64,000 bases of DNA from assembly GCA_025331445.1 (NCBI GenBank), contig JAIWNE010000004.1:620001-684000 (forward strand), written 5' to 3'. Position 1 is the first letter of the stretch; the number at the start of each line of letters is the position of its first letter. Under the pieces are notes generated by a model. It ran no database searches, was not told the origin of the DNA, and was given only the letters and a program-made list of their open reading frames with translations. Source of the stretch: Blakeslea trispora (taxonomy: Eukaryota; Mucoromycota; Mucoromycetes; Mucorales; Choanephoraceae). Positions 60,974-64,000 of the stretch are shown here, one piece after another. Position numbers and translations under genes: made by a program.

Positions 60974-62181
60974 ATGGACACTCAGCAAGTAACGAATCCC
61001 TCTGCATTACTACTAAAGCCAGAGAACACAACTATCTCTCTTCCTCAAATCAATGAAAAGTCTGCCCTTCGTCAACAATTGGACGATCTTGTGTTTGGCT
61101 CTGTAAGCTGATTTGCCTATCAGAAGAACAACATAAACTTACGTTATTTGACAGGTTGCCGGAATGATTGGCAAGTTCGTCGAATATCCATTTGATACCA
61201 TCAAAGTTAGACTTCAAACCCAGCCTTTGGATCGACCTTATTATACAGGTCCTTGGGATTGTTTCAGAACTACTTTGAAACAAGAAGGCCTTAAGGGCTT
61301 ATTTACTGTAAGAATATGACCTATTATAGTCTTTGAAGAAAGTGTTAAATGTGTTCATTAGGGTATGTCATCTCCTCTGGTAGGATCCATGGTAGAGAAT
61401 GCAGCCTTGTTTGTTGGTTACAGACAAGTTCAAAGAGTTATCCGAGACTATTCAGCTTCCGCTGAAGAAAAAGAAATGTACAAGACAATGACTGAAGACG
61501 AATTGCCTTCTCTATCCATCAATCAATTGGTCTTGGCTGGTGGTGCTTCTGGTGCTATTGCCTCATTTGTTTTGACTCCGGTTGAATTGATTAAATGCAA
61601 ATTGCAAGTTCAGGTTGGAAGTCAAGCCCCAATTCATGGTGTGCAATTTACAGGACCATTTCATGTCATTCGCCATGTAGTGCAGACACATGGTGTATCT
61701 GGATTTTATAGAGGCTTTTTAGCAACGCTTTTGAGAGAGACAGGTGGTGGCATGTTCTGGTTTGGTGCATATGAATACACATGTGCTAAATTCATTCAAT
61801 ACCGTGAATCAAAGACAGGAGAAAAAGTGTCAAAGAAGGATTTGTCGCCTTCAGAGCTCATGCTTGGTGGTGCTCTTGGTGGCATGGCTTATAATCTATC
61901 ATTATTCCCAGTGGATGTGATCAAATCTCAAATGCAGACAGATGAACAACTTACTACATCTGGAACCAAACAAAAGACATTTGTTCAAACAGCAAGAGAG
62001 CTGTACAAGGCAGGTGGCTACAAGGCTTTCTATAGAGGCTGTGGAATCACAGTAGCCCGTAGTGCACCCACTTCCGCTATTATTTTCCTTACCTATGTAA
62101 GTTGAACTGATTTGTTATATCAGAATATGTTTCTAATGTGTATATTTTCTATAGGAATTACTTAGCCGTCATTTCGGATAA
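60974..62181 (+). CDS. ORT1: Mitochondrial carrier, Ort1 (ornithine transporter)-like
   Basis: Inner-membrane carrier with three ~100-residue repeats. Four exons (60974-61102, 61155-61307, 61362-62096, 62155-62181) give 347 aa. The three carrier signatures are YPFDTIKVRLQ, TPVELIKCKLQ and FPVDVIKSQMQ, with companion GFYRGFLATLLRETGGGMFWFGAYE and AFYRGCGITVARSAPTSAIIF. The opening GMIGKFVEYPFDTIKVRLQTQP is typical of Ort1/ARG11, the ornithine exporter used for arginine synthesis. A ~40-residue hydrophilic N-terminal extension is present. Assignment to the carrier family is certain; the substrate (ornithine rather than carnitine or another basic amino acid) is inferred from subfamily motifs. 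Confidence 0.9.
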
Positions 62182-62876
62182 TTTTAATACCCCCCCCCTC
62201 ATCTGTTTTTTTATTTATCATGTTTAACAAATATTAAAAAATAGAAAAAGTTTCATTGTTTTTGCTTTATATTAACATTGTTACCCGTATACTTTTCTTT
62301 AAAAAAAAAGAGTCTTGGATTTTATTGATTGCATGGCCTTTCTCATAAGAAATGAAAACCTTCGAGTGGGACTACAGCTCAACAGCAAGTCCATAGGAAA
62401 GAAATCGCATGAATTTTATCCAAACTTCTATCAACTTGAGCTTCAAGAACAAGGAATAAATTGCAAAGTGAAGAAGCAACTTCTGTCGCTCTTACCAGTG
62501 GTGACTGGGCAGTTGAAGCGATTGCCTATTTCTTGAACCTTGCTTCTAAGCTCTTCCATGTTTGCAAACTTGGCACCTACAAAAAAAAAGAAGAATGCCT
62601 TACTCATCAAAGACAATGCCATTGTCACACACAAACATTTACTTGGATTTCATTGGCTAGAATAGACTAACTTTCGAATATTAGAACACGCCATAAACAA
62701 CGGAGTAACAAAATGAGAACAAAAAAGAAAAGCTGAAACAACTTGTTGTATTTTCTTTTCTTTTCTTCTCGACAAACAAACAACAAGACAATCAAACTGA
62801 ATAAATCAAGGTAATTGTGAGATAAAGCTTGATGTCAAGACTATTTTATCTGACAACATAGATCATCTATCAAGAC
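62182..62876. other. Spacer upstream of phosphofructokinase
   Basis: About 700 bp. A minus-strand open stretch at about 62443-62585 (AKFANMEELRSKVQEIGNRF and onward) has protein-like composition, but no start or partner exons can be assembled. Otherwise AT-rich promoter sequence. Confidence 0.4.

Positions 62877-64000
<1,124 letters not shown>

Noticed and set aside
62443..62634. Small minus-strand gene ending CFFTLQFIPCS
   Set aside because: The only way to add an ATG exon needs a 27-bp intron, which is too short; left as spacer.

Overview
This is nuclear DNA of a fungus, most likely an early-diverging Mucoromycota/Mucorales species. The evidence is AT-rich spacers, A/T-ending codons, genes cut by many 40-90 bp GT-AG introns, and T/CT-rich tracts just upstream of start codons. 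The proteins are typically fungal: Zn2Cys6 regulators, a phosphofructokinase with an N-terminal glyoxalase-like region, a Crz1-like factor and a fungal indoleamine dioxygenase. I found no tRNA, rRNA, CRISPR array or intact transposon. All exon structures were read by eye from splice consensus and reading frame.

Layout. 0-14 kb is a dense housekeeping block: EBP2 (-), a MED28-like Mediator subunit (+), TRM10 (-), APC5 (+), a small heat shock protein (+), RRP12 (-) and the p47/Shp1 UBX cofactor (+). 14-24 kb is sparse, with a Crz1-like zinc finger gene (-), an 89-bp-arm inverted repeat at 18.66-18.87 kb and a zinc alcohol dehydrogenase (-). 23.8-35.1 kb is metabolic: phosphoglucomutase (+), a Zn2Cys6 regulator containing a 7-nt microexon (+), a PCS60-type peroxisomal acyl/oxalyl-CoA synthetase (+), a spliced fusion of an allantoicase-like domain to ureidoglycolate lyase (-), and indoleamine 2,3-dioxygenase (-). 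35-49 kb holds a GPI-anchored YcnI-like protein (-), an unidentified coiled-coil protein (+), ATG12 (-), a SWIB-domain protein (+), a cyclase-family enzyme (+) and mitochondrial ribosomal protein uL3m (-). 49-64 kb holds a second Zn2Cys6 regulator (+), a heavily N-glycosylated secreted protein (+), an F-box/LRR protein (-), an orphan exon (-), APC11 (-), an Ort1-type mitochondrial carrier (+) and the 5' part of 6-phosphofructokinase (+), cut by the window end.

How the genes relate. Most neighbours are functionally unrelated, as is normal for fungi. EBP2, RRP12 and TRM10 serve ribosome and tRNA maturation. APC5 and APC11 belong to the same ubiquitin ligase. PGM and PFK are central carbon enzymes. 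The convergent CoA synthetase and ureidoglycolate lyase genes can be tied together through glyoxylate and oxalate, and IDO plus a cyclase-family hydrolase could touch the kynurenine route; both links are inference. Several divergent pairs have their start codons only 145-225 bp apart and probably share promoters.

The most interesting items are the allantoicase/ureidoglycolate lyase fusion with a reduced allantoicase half, the long near-perfect hairpin, the microexons, paired CCGCGG palindromes upstream of a Zn2Cys6 gene, and the YcnI-like surface protein with a predicted mature N-terminal histidine.
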